Of a DNA stretch of 64,000 bases, positions 11,056-21,358 are shown one piece after another. The position numbers and the translations under genes are program-made. The stretch spans positions 186,722,015-186,786,014 of the forward strand of contig OY282558.1 in the NCBI GenBank assembly GCA_958295665.1, written 5' to 3'. Within the stretch, counting starts at the first letter, position 1, and the number at the start of each line of letters is the position of its first letter. Below the pieces are notes generated by a model that was not told the DNA's origin, did no database searches, and was given only the letters and a program-made list of their open reading frames with translations. Source of the stretch: Tipula vernalis. Its lineage: Eukaryota > Arthropoda > Insecta > Diptera > Tipulidae.

Positions 11056-11235
11056 TCATTCAGCGGCATCAGTCCCTTGCAGAGGTGTCCTGCAAATAGG
11101 ACAAGCCCCACCGGGCATATTGCTTATAGGTTTTGCACAGTTTGAGTGAATTAGATGTAGGTATGGTTTTAGCCGTACTACTGTAAGTCTATTTATTGAA
11201 AAACGGTAAATAGCGCAATCGTCCTTAAACTCCAT
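11056..11235 (-). CDS. 59-residue ORF with a RING-like half finger
   Basis: Small frame inside the Tc1/mariner element, upstream of its transposase relic. It reads HSNC, a 12-residue gap, then CPICRTPLQGTD. That is the C-terminal half of a RING-H2 finger (HxxC ... CPxC); the first zinc pair is missing apart from an early Cys. It could be a captured host fragment or chance. No start context or splice signal was established. Confidence 0.35.
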   Translation of the reverse strand: MEFKDDCAIYRFSINRLTVVRLKPYLHLIHSNCAKPISNMPGGACPICRTPLQGTDAAE

Positions 11236-11473
11236 TTTAAATATTATTTTATTTTTTATTTGACGCGATTACGAATGCATTGACTTAGTGAAGATAATAA
11301 AAATATTTCAAACCTAGTATTCAAAATAAATTTTTTTTAGATAAAGTAAATTACAATTGATGCTTTCTGAATTACAGTTGATGTTATCTGAAAAACTGTT
11401 GACTAATCTTAAGTACAATTGATTAATCTGAATTACAGTTGACGCTATCTGAATTACAACTGGAAAAGGTGTA

Positions 11474-12904
11474 CAATTTGTATTGCTTACATAGAGGTAG
11501 CTTAAACTTCGAAGAGTAAAATCGCAAAAAGCCCATATTTTTTTCAATTTGAATTTTCATCAGACATTCTATTTTCTGGGTACACGTAAATATAAAAATA
11601 ACACAATATTTATGTTTTGAGCAACGTAATCTGAGGACAAAAGTGTTTATTTCCGGGTTTTTTAGATCGTTTTCTAAAGAGCGATATTCAAACTCGTTTC
11701 GTTAACCATCTAAATCTTGATTATACTGACCGTACGCTGACAGTTGGAATAATTACTGTAATGTTCCTCACATTAATTCCAAACTGCTAAATTTTGTGGC
11801 CCTGCATACATTTTCGAAGCTTTATTGCTCTATTTATTTTGATAATTTGGCCTAAATACTCTTTTGAGTTGGACAGGCCAGGCCACCTCTAAAAAATATA
11901 GCTAATCTTACATTTCGATTTCCATATTAATTTAGAATTGCATGCATTATAATAAGCATGGAAGGAAGGAAATATAAAAGCTCTTAGTCCAACAAGATGT
12001 TTAATTATATTATTATTGCTCATGTAGAAGCGGAAAATTTATTATGCTTTTGTGTTTATTATTCCTGTTATTGTGCTTTTGTAAACTCATAAATTATGTA
12101 TGTATATAATAAAAGCAGTTTTATATCTAAATTAAATCTATTACGATCATGATTATTTTGAAGTTTAATTATTCATGCAGATGATTAATCAAAAAACTGT
12201 TTTATTCTGTGTACTGGGTCAAACAATGATTTTTACTTTTATTGTTTATTTCATAAACATGGTTAATGTGTTATAAAGCAGAATTTATTTTTGGTCATTC
12301 AATATTTAATTTAATTTGTAGTAGTTAATTTTCGACCCCTTTCTCCATTTTGTCGTCAGTTCAAAATAATTTTGCCACGTGTATTTGTCTATCCTTGTTA
12401 AGGCAACCAAATAAAGAATTAATTTTATAAGAGGAGAATAATAATAGTTCATTTAGTGATATTTTCGTTATAATCGTTAGCGTATTGAATGTTGAAAATT
12501 TATTATTTATTAATTTATTAATTTATTGTTATTAACCTCTACCTCTTCATAACAAAATAGTAACAAGTATTGAAACCTGTAAACGTTACATAGCAAAATG
12601 TTGCAATAACAGATTAATTAGCCTTTAAATAAAGTTTTAGATTAAAAATTAAAAAAATATATTTGTCCAATAATTTTATTTTACAACGACCCATGTAACC
12701 CCCATCCGCCTATCGTACTAAATATTAACAGAAACCTCCTATTCCTTCCATAAAGTATCAATTTGGCTTTCTCTTATCACCATTTTATTTGTGTACATTC
12801 TCTCAAAAAAGTATCGGGAATTGTTAAATAAAACACAAATTTTAAGTTCAATCATAAAAATTTATTTTATATCGACCTCCATTCGAGGATTTATACATAT
12901 GTAT
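11474..12904. other. AT-rich non-coding stretch
   Basis: No gene or repeat recognised. The last 130 bases (ctcaaaaaagtatcgggaa near 12803) may be the flank of the mariner relic that follows. Confidence 0.4.
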
Positions 12905-13045
12905 GTCAGCGTTTTTCCAATCATCGAAACATTTTTTTTAGGCATTTTCCCGGAGGCAATTTGAGTCTGGCAAATAGGAAAAAGTTATCTGGTGCTAAAT
13001 CATGTGAATATAGTAGCTCGATGTGATGGCGTGGTATCGTCGTGT
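12905..13045 (-). pseudogene. mariner transposase C-terminal fragment
   Basis: The minus strand reads HHIELLYSHDLAPDNFFLF and ARLKLPPGK. This fits the mariner block around the third catalytic Asp (YSPDLAPxDxxLF), followed by the Lys-rich stretch. Only about 45 residues survive. It is joined head-to-head to the unrelated fragment on the plus strand at 13107. Confidence 0.6.
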
Positions 13046-13106
13046 AAAATCTACGACTTTTTTTCCCGTAACTCCGGTCACTTTGTCGCATCAGCACAAG
13101 AAATTT

Positions 13107-13430
13107 CGTTTGCATATACCTAAGCACAAAGAGGATTTCGGCGTCGATTGTGAGTGGCATTTTCTCGCAACAGCTTATGGAAAGGGACCGTGCAATGGAG
13201 TTACTATCAGAAGAATGCCGTCCAGAGCCAGCCTCACCAATGAATACGATCGCATCATTCAATTATTCACATGGGCAAAAACCTTGAAGACTGATATGAT
13301 TTTTGAATTTTGTTCAGATGTTGAATATAAGTCCAAATACATCCAGGAGCCCACTATATTCAAGAAATTGAAAACAACAAAGGAAACTGGCGATTTTCAC
13401 GCAGTAGGGTGCGAAGCAATTCCCAACTCA
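13107..13430 (+). pseudogene. fragment of the unclassified HGKG-type transposase
   Basis: HKEDFGVDCEWHFLATAYGKG, then RMPSRASLTNEYD and TLKTDMIFEF, match block by block the C-terminal part of the minus-strand gene at 16897-18890 (roughly 60 percent identical by eye). GTVKRM there is TIRRM here, and two repeat-unit residues are lost. It is a second, older copy in the opposite orientation. The first 30 codons of the open frame are antisense to the mariner relic and do not belong. Confidence 0.7.
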
Positions 13431-13691
13431 AATTTTATAGACATTTCATAAATTTTAATTTTAACTTAAGCCGCACATTGATGACTGTATTTCTGGATTT
13501 TAGTTTTCTGTCTTTCTTTTTTCTGATTTTTTTTGTTTCTGGGTTTGCTTTTTTCTATTTTTTTTTTTTCAAGGTAAGGTAGCCAACCCAATTCCCTTTA
13601 CTTTGATTCGGCCTTTCAACATTCGGGCTTTCGGCCCTATTCCATTACTTTGGGGGTGGAAGCTCCTAGTTCGAATACGGTGTGACCCTAT

Positions 13692-14100
13692 TCATTTGCA
13701 TCGTTGAGCGAAAATTGTTGCTTCAAATTGTTTTCCTCGATCTGGGTATTTTCCTCGAGTGGTTATTGAACATTGAAACCGTACGACATATTGAAAAACA
13801 AAAGTTTTTGCTAATGTAACCGCCGCACTTTTAGTCATAGGGTAGTGTTCGGGCCAATGCCTGAACCTGTTAATGACTGTTAATAGATTAAATTTATTAT
13901 GAGAAGGTGGTAGTAGACCAACTATATCCATGTGGTTAAACCCAAATCTTGCCTGTGGCATTTGAATTTTCTCTAAAGGCGACTTTGTATATAGAATCAA
14001 TTTTTTCTTTGTCAATGGAAACATATCTTTGCCTTAGTTGCTGAGCCTGTATTCATTTTCGGTCAAAACCAATTTTGACACAATTAACTTGCTTGTGGCA
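13692..14100 (-). pseudogene. LTR-retrotransposon integrase core fragment
   Basis: 110 residues with HMDIVGLLPPS (first catalytic Asp), TVINRFRHWPEHYPM, and DRGKQFEA (second Asp). This is the gypsy-type integrase core with the usual TKSP linker before it. The third catalytic Glu region is absent because the frame ends at 13692. No LTR is seen nearby. Confidence 0.75.
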
Positions 14101-16363
14101 CGAACACCACTCTGAAACAAATTGTGTAAATTGCCGAAAACTTCCCGCGTTATTTCTACTGTAATGTATGGACGCTTGACGTTTGTAGAAATCTTACACA
14201 GTATAGGTTTGAGCGTGAGTATGGCTATGGCTGTGATTATTGGAGTCGATGAATTAATATGTCCAAGTTTTTTATTTATTTGGTGTCCTTAATGGTAGGA
14301 TGAGTGTCAGTGAGTAGATTGTTGTTTTTGGAAAGAAAGCTTACCTGGTTTTTTCTGTGCCGTGTGGTCCTAAAACGGTCTACTTAATTTTTTCTGTAGT
14401 ATTGTCTGAAGAAGGCAATGTTTCTGACATTTCGGACGGGGTTATTTGTAGTTTGCACTGAGTGGAATGCCTTGGTGAGGGATGTAGTTTTACGTTGAAG
14501 TAGTATAGGTTTTTTTTTGCCATTAGTGAATCGACCTTCAAGGTGGGCAGCTTTCTCTCAGAGCAAAACTTTTCTTCTATATGCTTTGCGCTCGGGCGGA
14601 ATAAAACAGTCCAGTTATGTAGAACGAATAGTCTCTCTTTTGTTTTGGAACCAGTGGGATTGACGATCGACTATATCGTGTTCTACATTGTGTTGTTTCC
14701 TCACCAACGCAAATTCTGTGAATGTAAAATAACTGTAATAGTGGAAGATGTGTTTTGACTGGAATGAATTAAATTTAGCAAGTGTCCCAAGAATATCGCA
14801 AGACTCATCAAATTACCCTACCTATCTATCTAACACCATAGGTTGTGTAAAAATTAAATTATCAAAGTCATTATAAGTTTTTAGTTTACTACGTAAAAAA
14901 AATGTAAACAACACGTCATTTTCTTTTCCTGTATCTAACTAAGTTTTCATATATTGAAAACATTAATTCACTTATAATTTCCGTTATATTCATTTATCAT
15001 TAATCACTTTATTTATTTATTTCATAAATCTAACTACTCTACACCTATGTATGTATAGAAGGAACGGATAGCATTGACATAATCGATTACGAAAAGGAAG
15101 TGTGGGAAACTCAATAATTGAAAATGTTGATTGAAAAAAAAAACGCGAGAACGAAACTTTTCTTGTCGCTAAATTGACAAAACAACATGTTCATCGCAAA
15201 GTAGATTAATTTATCGGAAAATTATTATCATCATTGAGACAGTTTATAACCAAAGAAATGATAAGATAATTGAGTAAGGTGCTAAGGAGGATTTGATTGA
15301 TTTTTTTTATCCACGTTTGTTACAGTAAACTATTTATTATTAAGAGGTTTAAGATGAAAAATTTTTATCAGACTTCTTAGATTTTTATGATTCATTTAAA
15401 ACAAGAAATTTGTTCCACCAAAATTAATTCTCGGCGTACATTAATGTAACACTTGTTACAGAGTTTGTTTTATTATTTAACTCGAACTTATCTAATGATA
15501 TAGTGGTCGATCTTACTATTACTGCTTGTTGTTGAAAAGAAAGACCAAGATAACTCTAAACTATTTATTTCTCACCAACGTGCATTAAGCATTTTCAGAA
15601 TTTTGAGATAAGGACGTAGTTATGACCTTGAATGGCCTCTCCTACCACTTCATATCTCTGTCATCATCATGACAAACCAACGTCTTGGCCTTACAATGCT
15701 GAAGACGGAACTGCTACAAATCACAAATCTCCGGGAACAGCAAATTAATTCCGAGGAGTAGTCCTGCTGATGTTGTTCCTTTGTTCTCCTCCCATATGGC
15801 ATTACTCAGTTTTATCATATGAACATTGCCTTACATTAGTGTTTTCGCCCGTTGTTCTCCACGGTTCATTCATCTCCTCTAAGCGAGTGCGCTGTTTGCA
15901 AGTTCCTTCGCAGCCTGCAGCCGGCAGCCCAGTGAGCTCCAAGAACTCGTCGATGACTTATAGCTGATTTACGTGCAATTTTTTCGTTCTATTAGGAAAT
16001 AATAGAAACACGATGAAAAGTCCAAATACATTTTATCCATACATATACATATGTATTAAAATAAGGCGGACATAGGTGCAACATGGTTCAAATTTTTTGT
16101 GGGTGCAACATGGTTCAATTTTTACAGAAAATAAATTTTTTCTTTCCGAATGATTTTTTACGGGTTTTGCCAACGGTTATTGCCCTAATTGTAAGCTTAA
16201 GATTTTTGTTTTCAAGTTCTTCTCTTCCGCTCCAATGTTTTATGCAAGACAGTTTCTGGAATTTCATTCATGAAGTCATTTCCCGTAATAACATCATTCA
16301 TAGTGTGATGCTACTGTCTGACTGTTTGTACCATACCAAGGTTACATTTAAATCATAAAATGC
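14101..16363. other. long non-coding interval
   Basis: No gene recognised. At 16077-16122 the string gtgcaacatggttcaa occurs twice in tandem. A GC-richer patch at 15750-15965 gives weak frames on both strands without recognisable domains. Nothing else stands out. Confidence 0.4.
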
Positions 16364-16367
16364 ATAA

Positions 16368-16640
16368 GGTGAAAAATACGTTAAATCACAAATTTTTGGA
16401 AGTCATGTTTTAATTTTATGATTTTTATGTTTTGAATTTGTAGTCTTGATTAAAAAAAAAATTTTGTAAAACGTAATTTTTTTGTTGTTATTGTTGTTTA
16501 AAATACAGGTTGTCAAATTTTGAGAAAAATGATGAACATGATGTTGTGTTTATGGCTATAAAAGGAAAAATAAATATCCGGTATTTATGATATAGGTCTC
16601 GTTTTAAAGGTAAGTTAATACGGATTAATAAAAAAAATAT
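16368..16640 (+). repeat. left terminal inverted repeat
   Basis: Reverse complement of 19885-20166 at roughly 80-85 percent by eye, with small indels. It contains tacaggttgtcaaattttg, equivalent to acaccctgta in the right arm. That string resembles the tips of other insect transposons, so a nested older terminus is possible. Confidence 0.85.
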
Positions 16641-16896
16641 TAAAATGGTAAGTTCTTTAATTTCATTGAAAATTTCAAAAATCGAATGGTAGATTTTTGG
16701 TCCTCTTACAAAAACTCGATTTTAGTTAATTTTTCCAGATTAATTTTTTCATTGGTTTTTGTGATTCAAAATTAAATTTAAAACAAAAAATATTGACAGT
16801 AAAAAAATTTATTACAAAATAAGGATAGAAATTTAAAGATATTTATACGGTTAAAATTTACATGTTATACATATAATCTTCACTATTTGAATATTT

Positions 16897-18890
16897 TTAA
16901 CATTTTAAGTAGCCTTCTGTTGAATGTATAACTGCATGAAAATCGCGGGTCCCTTTTAGTGTTTTCAAGTTCTCTAATCTACTGCCTAGTTCAATTTGTT
17001 TCAATTTATATTCAGTATCCGAACCAAATGCAAAAACCATATCAGTTTTCAACGTTTCAGTCCATTTGAAAAGTTTCTCGGCATTGTTTATGTCACCATC
17101 ATATTCTTTGGTGAGACTGGCTCTGGATGCCATTCTCTTAACAGTACCTCCTACTCCATCGCATGACCCCTTTCCGTGAGCAGTTGCGTGAAAATGCCAC
17201 TCACAATCAATTCCAAAATCCTCTTTGTGTTTAGTTATATTCATAATTTTTTTGTTTTTGTATTATAATATGTTGCACCATCTGTGACGTAATAAATTTT
17301 AGATAAATTCGGAATTTTTGTTTTCAAAAACTGTAATAATTTTCTACGAACAAGTGAACTGCTACAGTGTCATGATGAAGACAATCTGATATTATAATGA
17401 AGCTGTAGTGCTTTGCTGCAATATCCCTCCCTCAGTTTTGTAAATTACGAATGGATGAATAGTCGCCTGTTTGTTGTTCCAATGAAAACCCTGTGCTGCA
17501 TTTTGCATTATAAACGCATAATTTTCTGCAAAATCACAAGAAACAAGTACCTCTGTTGGTTCCAGAGTTAACCTTTTATTTTTTATGAAATCGGATTGTG
17601 TTAGTGATATAAATCAATGAGGAATCAAATTTTTCAGCTTAATTATGAAGTAATCCAGAAATTCGTCTAATGGTTTTGAATATTTTTCCAAAGTTGCATC
17701 GGTCAGTTGAAACCCACTGACTAAACGATAATTCAGGATCCAGACAATCATTGTCCAAAAATGGGTTTTTCAAATATTCGCGAAAATTATCCAATCCTGG
17801 GCAATTCTCTCATTGCAGAAGATAACATTTTGATCTTGGATCTTTACATAGTATTAATGAAATGCAGTCCTGGTATCGCGAAATTTTTCCATTGGTGACA
17901 GTTTCCATCCTAGTTCCATGAATAATTAATTTGACATTTTGATGTATTATACAAACGCAAACTGTATGCGTTCGGCTGCTTCCTGGTTGAATACAGTTTT
18001 TAGGACGTAGCAGAGAAAATTTAGAAAAACCAATTTTTTTCGATTCATCATCCTTTAATTTCAACTTGTAGCCCTCATAGCACTCCTTTAATGTGTACAT
18101 CATTAGACGTTTCTGAACTTTAACTTTATCAATAGTTAAACAATCGTTTTTCCCAGGCATTATACGACTAACATTATCATCGTTATAATATTCTAGCACT
18201 GAATGCCTGAGTTCATCACTGATCCGTTTTCCAACTTTGGGTGCTGGAAGGCTCAGTGACCTATTCTTGTTTTGAATATTTTTAGCTGTCCGTACCATAT
18301 ATTGGGTTATGTTGAATTCTTCCTGGATTTGTTGTATAGTTAGAGATTTTGGCAGGGTAGACAGCAGCCGTATTTTATCATAATTTTTCTCCATCCATGA
18401 ATTCATGATAAAGATGTGCTTTATAATGATTTTCTTCTGAGTGAGTCAAAAGAGGTTCTATTCCAGATACAAAAGATGTTGATAATGTCGGTAATGTGGT
18501 AGTTAAATTTAATAATTTTTTCTGCTCTATTGCCTGGATTCCAACTTACTTGGATATATAGGGGACATGCCAATGTCTGGTAATATCTTATTAAGTTTTT
18601 CGCGAACGAGAGCACTTTTTATTTGGCATTCCTCACTTTCACTCGTACTCGAAATATTCTCGTCATTGACTGTTGATGATGTCTCCGGAGTAACAGGTGA
18701 ATTTAGTGAATTATTAACCGGTGATACTTCGTTTTCAACTTTTTGACGTTTATTAGTCACCCGGTAATAACATGATGTACAAATCGATGAATTTGCAGTT
18801 ACATGAAAAGAGCGCGGCAAACGAATTTTAATATAACCATTAACATTTCTTAAACAGGAAACGGCTTACAACACTTTTTGTACCCAACCA
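16897..18890 (-). pseudogene. transposase-like protein of unclassified family
   Basis: One gene in pieces. N-terminal: KKCCKPF at about 18870 and ICTSCYYRV (about 18775) give Cys pairs typical of a zinc-binding head. Middle (17810-18406): LPKSLTIQQIQEEFNITQYMVRTA looks helix-turn-helix-like, then RIMPGKND, KIGFSKFSLLRPKNC and HTVCVCIIHQNVKL with several Cys/His. Then CPGLDNF (about 17795), VLVSCDFAENYAF (about 17545) and AQGFHWNNKQATIHPFVIY, and finally HKEDFGIDCEWHFHATAHGKG, GGTVKRMASRASL and an end at 16897. The acidic DFAENY, the TDGA-like remnant and HGKG may mark an RNase H-type DDE core. Stops and frameshifts at 18407-18527, 17630-17810 and 17245-17330 kill it. Confidence 0.7.
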
Positions 18891-19884
18891 TTATTACACT
18901 TATTATTTGAAATACTTTTGATGTTATTTAAATAAGCAAATGATTTAAATAGAACTTCACAAATTAAACTAACTGAAATATTAATTTAAACACTAATTTA
19001 TACCAAAAAATGTTAACAAAAACCACTGCTTATATTTTATGTTGTTTTACAGGCCTACCTACCCCTTATTTTATAATTAAATTTTTAAATATGCATCAGT
19101 TTGTTCCAAAAGATTACATTACGGTTTATGTACCTGAACGTAATATTTTGGAACGCATTTTCAGGGTTGGAACTAACAAAATAAATGACTCATACCAAAA
19201 TTTATTTTTTACTAATAGCATTTTGGGCTATCCCTAAACTACGTTACGCCCTTGTTTGGGGAAGGAGTATTGATTGTCGTCACGTTTAGGCTGGGATAGG
19301 GAGAATTTCATAAAAGATGACGTCATATAATTTTAAGAAGTTAGTGTATGACTTAATACAATAATTCGCAGGTATATCATTAGAGGCGTATTTCTTTAAT
19401 ATACCACTTACTTCATGTTCTTAAATGATTACATCATTGCTCACATATTCAGTTTTGTGACGACTTGTGATGAAGGAGTGAGAGAGACGGAGTTAAGAAT
19501 GGCGCAAAATAACTTGACGTAGTTTATGAACGGACTGTTACAAATTTTTTCCTCTTTGTTTTTTAATTTTCCATTAGAAGTAAGAATTTACTAAAGATCG
19601 ACGAAATAATTTTAAACAATTACATTATCAGGTCGAGCGTAAATTAGTTAAAAATTGAAAATAACATATAACAATTTGATTTTGTATTCCAAAAACGGGT
19701 AAATCGTCATACTTAAACGTATTTTGCACGAAAACGAAAATTTTTACTAGCGCAAGTTTTAAGTATGTTCAATATAATAAATAGGTCGTAAAATTAAAAA
19801 AAAAATAAAAAAAAAAAATAAAAAATTGGACGATCATTGAGAAAATTCAAAAATAAAATTTTGGCGGGAAATTTGAAACTTATC

Positions 19885-20166
19885 TTTAAAACGAGCGCTA
19901 TATCATTAACTTACCTTTAAAACGAGCCCTATATCATAAATATCGGATATTTATTATTCCTTTTACAGCCATAAACACAACATCATGTTTATTATTTTTC
20001 TCAAAATTTGACACCCTGTATTTTAAACAACAACAACAACCAAAAATCATTTTCTACAAAATGTTTTTTTTAACTAGTACTACCAATTGAAAACATAAAA
20101 AATAAAAAATTTAAACACGACTTCCGGTCCCATATACCAAATTTGTGATTTGACGTATTTTTCACC
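19885..20166 (-). repeat. right terminal inverted repeat
   Basis: Mirror of 16368-16640. Its inner end carries a short tandem duplication: aaaacgagcgctatatcat and aaaacgagccctatatcat, spaced about 33 bp, while the left arm has one copy. Confidence 0.85.
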
Positions 20167-20170
20167 ATAA

Positions 20171-21358
20171 ATATGTAATACGTTTTTCTTTTTCTCTATA
20201 CTTTGAACGGTGGCAATATTTTATAAAGAGCTTGTCGAGCCGCGTATGACTGATTTTGCCTCAAAACCTTCCATCTCATTACCTTTTGACGGCGAATGTA
20301 CGATGAGAATAATCTTTCATTTTTCCATTTCCTCCAGTTTAATGCCGGAAAATCAGTATTTAGATATATTGGAGAATTTTAACATTGGAAATGTTTTCCT
20401 TTGTTGTATTATTACCCTACAGTCATTTTACATATATGATAGCCATAAGATAGAAATATACGCTTTCTTGTCGGTCTTGTGATGTGTAAATGGTGTTCAA
20501 TCTTGTGACTGAATATGATTGCAATTATATAAACTTACAACATTCAAAACAACAGTAAGGTTACTTTACAACTCTATATTTTGACTATTTGATTTCTATT
20601 TTTGGTTATTGTGTGAAATTATATTTTATCGCGCTTAGTAAGCAATTTGTTAGTTACAATTAGAATATAAGAATTCAATCTCGTTACAAAAACAGAATAA
20701 ACTTGAAAACCAACAAATTTGTTTCTCATAATAAATAGTTAGGCCCCACCCGAGGTAACCTAACTAATTTTTCCAAATTATATTAATCTTATTAATAAAG
20801 GATTGGCATAGTTTTACTTCTAACTAGTCTGGCCCAGTGGTAACCTGACTAGTTATAAAACCATAATATAATTATACTCTAACTACTTAGGGGCCGGTGT
20901 CGTCCTGGAGTCCTCCTAGTTTAAGCTTGGTCGTATATTCTGATCAATCAATCTTTAAATTATTATGGCGCTTGGTATAGGCCAGACCAAACAATTAAAA
21001 AAAAACGAGTTACTTAGAGTGAAGTTACAGCATAGACTTGTTTTAAGCGATTACGCCTTGTGGCTATATTTTATATTAGACATTAATCAAAATTAAAAAT
21101 GGACCAGAATTTAGTTTTCGATGCATTATTCAAGCAACATGAACGATTTGGTTTTGTTTTGTTTTAAGTTTTGTTTGACTGAATAATGAGGGAATACTGA
21201 TACAATAATGTGAATAAGAGACAACTCCTTAAAGCCTGATATTCATCTTGAAAAACTTACTGACAATATAAACAAAATGAGATTTAAATATATATTCGTG
21301 TGATATACGAGAAGAAAAAAAAAACTTTTTCAGTTTCACCGTACTCAAAAAATTATTG
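20171..21358. other. non-coding with paired hairpins
   Basis: No gene. At 20736-20766 tagttagg pairs with cctaacta. At 20822-20854 aactagtc pairs perfectly with gactagtt. A weaker third aacta...tagtt pair follows at about 20880-20928. Loops share a ccca...ggtaa motif, so the hairpins look related. Confidence 0.5.

Larger units (their letters stand above)
9882..11473 (-). mobile_element. Tc1/mariner-superfamily transposon, TA-bounded
   Basis: Left end TA-CACCTTTTCCAATTG (TA 9882-9883) and right end CAACTGGAAAAGGTG-TA (TA 11472-11473) form about 20-bp inverted repeats with one mismatch, flanked by the TA duplication typical of the superfamily. Element length is 1588 bp. Both subterminal zones are packed with a degenerate unit ttgtaattcaga: about nine copies at 9895-10095 and about five in reverse orientation at 11347-11460. 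The interior carries a defective transposase on the minus strand. Confidence 0.85.
16364..20170 (-). mobile_element. DNA transposon with ~290-bp TIRs, superfamily not recognised
   Basis: The element proper runs 16368-20166. Ends are ggtgaaaaatacgt (left) and its complement acgtatttttcacc (right), flanked by ATAA at 16364-16367 and 20167-20170, a likely 4-bp target duplication in AT-rich sequence. The inverted repeats extend about 290 bp and share long blocks such as catgatgttgtgtttatggc. Inside is one broken transposase-like gene on the minus strand. Borders are strongly supported by the alignment of both arms. Confidence 0.85.

Noticed and set aside
15770..16358. Short plus-strand frames with hydrophobic stretches
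   Set aside because: No recognisable domain, AT-driven composition, and no splice or promoter evidence.
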